Origin: Lactobacillus kitasatonis DSM 16761 = JCM 1039
Lineage (GTDB): Bacteria > Bacillota > Bacilli > Lactobacillales > Lactobacillaceae
NCBI RefSeq assembly: GCF_000615285.1
Contig: NZ_BALU01000001.1
Coordinates: 164,446 to 228,445, forward strand
Direction: 5' to 3'
DNA: 64,000 nucleotides
Of this stretch, positions 62,884 through 64,000 are shown piece by piece; within the stretch, counting starts at the first letter, position 1, and every line of letters starts with the position of its first letter. Under the pieces are notes generated by a model, which had not been told where the DNA came from, did not search any database, and worked only from the letters and a program-made list of their open reading frames with translations. Made by a program: the position numbers and the translations under genes.

Positions 62884-63237
62884 ATGGGCGTTTTAGATAA
62901 AGCTGATATCACTTGTGACCAAACATTAGTAGAAACAGATAAAGTGATAAAAGTTTCAGACTTTCTTGGCAAACCAAATATAAAGAAATACTTTTATGCA
63001 TTATCTAAGATTTCTGATGAAAAGAAATTAAAAATCGTTTTTTCATTGATTGCACAAGAATCACTCTGTGTTTGTGATATTGCATATATTTTGGATTGTA
63101 GTATTGCTACTGCTTCACACCATTTAAGAAAGCTTTACGACGAGAATATTTTAGGTCGTGAAAAAAGAGGGAAAATGGCGTACTACTTTATTAAGGATGA
63201 TGATTTGAAAGAATTATTTGCTCAACTTAATAAATAA
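62884..63237 (+). CDS. cadC: Cadmium-responsive ArsR/SmtB-family repressor
   Basis: 117 residues. N-terminal Cys in DITCDQT (about 11), HTH with ESLCVCDIAYILDCSIATASHHLRKLYDENIL; LCVCDIA is the ELCVCDLA metal-binding motif of ArsR/CadC, here with both Cys. Binds the operator before cadD and releases it when cadmium binds. Start behind GTGAGG; follows cadD by 17 bases, one operon. Confidence 0.9.
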   Translation: MGVLDKADITCDQTLVETDKVIKVSDFLGKPNIKKYFYALSKISDEKKLKIVFSLIAQESLCVCDIAYILDCSIATASHHLRKLYDENILGREKRGKMAYYFIKDDDLKELFAQLNK

Positions 63238-63464
63238 GATTGTAATTAATATTTTTACAAAATGGGTTGTTTTGTTCGAAAAATCGAGATAGAACGTATT
63301 TTATATTAATAAACTTTACTAAAGAGGTTAGTAATAGAACTACATTGTATGTAGCATTTACCAGTATGCTGGTAAATTTAGCTATTAATTCATAAGTAGC
63401 TCTAGAAAATCTTAATAATTAAGCCAAAAAAACAAGTTGATTTTCAACTTGGTTACGCGTGGTG
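63238..63464. other. Intergenic region between cadC and the IS remnant
   Basis: 227 bases, no gene. It holds two adjacent small hairpins, CTACATTGTATGTAG and TTTACCAGTATGCTGGTAAA (about 63340-63382), and AAGTTGATTTTCAACTT (63435-63451), which may be the end of the IS or a terminator. Confidence 0.5.
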
Positions 63465-64000
63465 CTAGTTAAATCGTTCTAGACAATATGCCATATTATA
63501 AGCTAAAATGGCAACTCCGAGTCTCTCTTGAAAACCTGCTAAACTTCTAGCTCGATTATTTTCAGCGTTGTAGTAAGACAAAAGCGAAAAATCACTCTCG
63601 ATGGTCCTTCTGAGTGTTATTAAATAGTGCTTATTGTGCTTTTGAGCATTCTTCATATTTTTACGATATGGTGTCCAAAGCATATAGCTCATTTGCTCGA
63701 CAATTGCGAATTGGCTGACAGACTGGCACAGGAAAGCTATCAATAATCAAAATGTCGCCTGACAGATCTACTTCCTCATTAAGGCCATGTCGAATTAAAT
63801 AGATCAATGGCAAAGGCATGTGTGCTCTGCGATTGAAGCGAGAGTGAGATAAATTAACAAGCTTTTCACAAAATCTTCTTTGAGATTCAATGCCCAATGA
63901 AGCCTGCCAAATAAGTAAGGCCAGAATAGAACTGTCAGATATTTTACATCGATTGATATTCCGTCTTTGCTTTAATGCATCTGGGACATAAAGTTTGTAT
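63465..64000 (-). pseudogene. IS982-family transposase remnant, internally deleted, runs off the window
   Basis: DDE transposase reading leftward from the right edge. Starts at the edge with YKLYVPDALKQRRNINRCKISDSS, continues IESQRRFCEKLVNLSHSRFNRRAHMPLPLIYLIRHGL. The catalytic Asp is in DILIIDSFPVPVCQPIRNCRA. Then a deletion/frame change near 63695, after which YMLWTPYRKNMKNAQKHNKHYL...FQERLGVAILAYNMAYCLERFN finishes the C-terminal part. About 110 residues with the other catalytic residues are missing, so it cannot transpose. IS982 elements are common in dairy lactobacilli. Confidence 0.8.

Noticed and set aside
15..64000. CRISPR array or prophage
   Set aside because: No set of regularly spaced direct repeats, no cas, integrase or phage genes seen.

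Overview
The window is a low-GC Gram-positive chromosome segment that carries the replication origin. The gene order mnmG-mnmE-yidC-rnpA-rpmH / oriC / dnaA-dnaN-yaaA-recF-gyrB-gyrA-rpsF-ssb-rpsR-gdpP-rplI-dnaB, the tandem deoxynucleoside kinase pair, pyruvate oxidase, a BmpA/Nup nucleoside importer and an IS982-type transposase remnant point to Lactobacillus sensu stricto. The acidophilus/helveticus/crispatus group fits best. The number of broken genes would suit a decaying, milk-adapted helveticus-like genome, but species is an inference.

Layout. 1-6.8 kb: a broken ECF S-component, then two BMP lipoproteins (the first frameshifted) and the ATPase and two permeases of a nucleoside ABC importer. 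6.9-11 kb: aldo/keto reductase, nagB under twin GntR-type operators, tandem dAK/dGK kinases, a Cof-type phosphatase. 11-22 kb: three AzgA-type purine permeases (one behind a guanine-class riboswitch) interleaved with an AAA ATPase, a two-gene ABC exporter, an XRE/membrane-protein pair and a membrane-bound MerR regulator with its own 19-bp-spacer promoter. 22-28 kb: a T-box-controlled peptide-binding lipoprotein, then a copper operon (copY, two small cupredoxins, CPC-type ATPase) and a damaged ydcF. 28-36 kb, minus strand: Crp/Fnr regulator, a 50-residue protein, a protein of four Sm/SH3-like repeats, ClC channel, gnd, a secreted protein, a double-frameshifted pyruvate oxidase. 36-41 kb: mnmG, mnmE, yidC, rnpA, rpmH. 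41.3-43.35 kb: a bipartite origin with DnaA-box clusters on both sides of dnaA and a DnaA-trio unwinding element next to dnaN. 43-56 kb: the replication/gyrase/ribosomal-protein block. 56-62 kb: orphan PhnD-like lipoprotein, degV, ROK sugar kinase, two small stress proteins, a DUF2974 hydrolase, an mgtC pseudogene, tRNA-Thr(AGU). 62-64 kb: a cadD/cadC metal-resistance pair with a perfect 13-bp-arm operator, next to an internally deleted IS982 transposase.

Two patterns cross the whole window. First, ParB-family sites: three copies of the 14-mer GTTTCACATGAAAC (one base from parS) and about nine near-copies of the Noc site ATTTCCCGGGAAAT, although the noc/parA/parB genes are not here. Second, many single-base indels, mostly in homopolymers or doublets and including one in essential gyrB. 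These look partly like sequence error. The mgtC, ydcF and IS982 deletions look like real decay.

No CRISPR array, prophage or defence system is visible.
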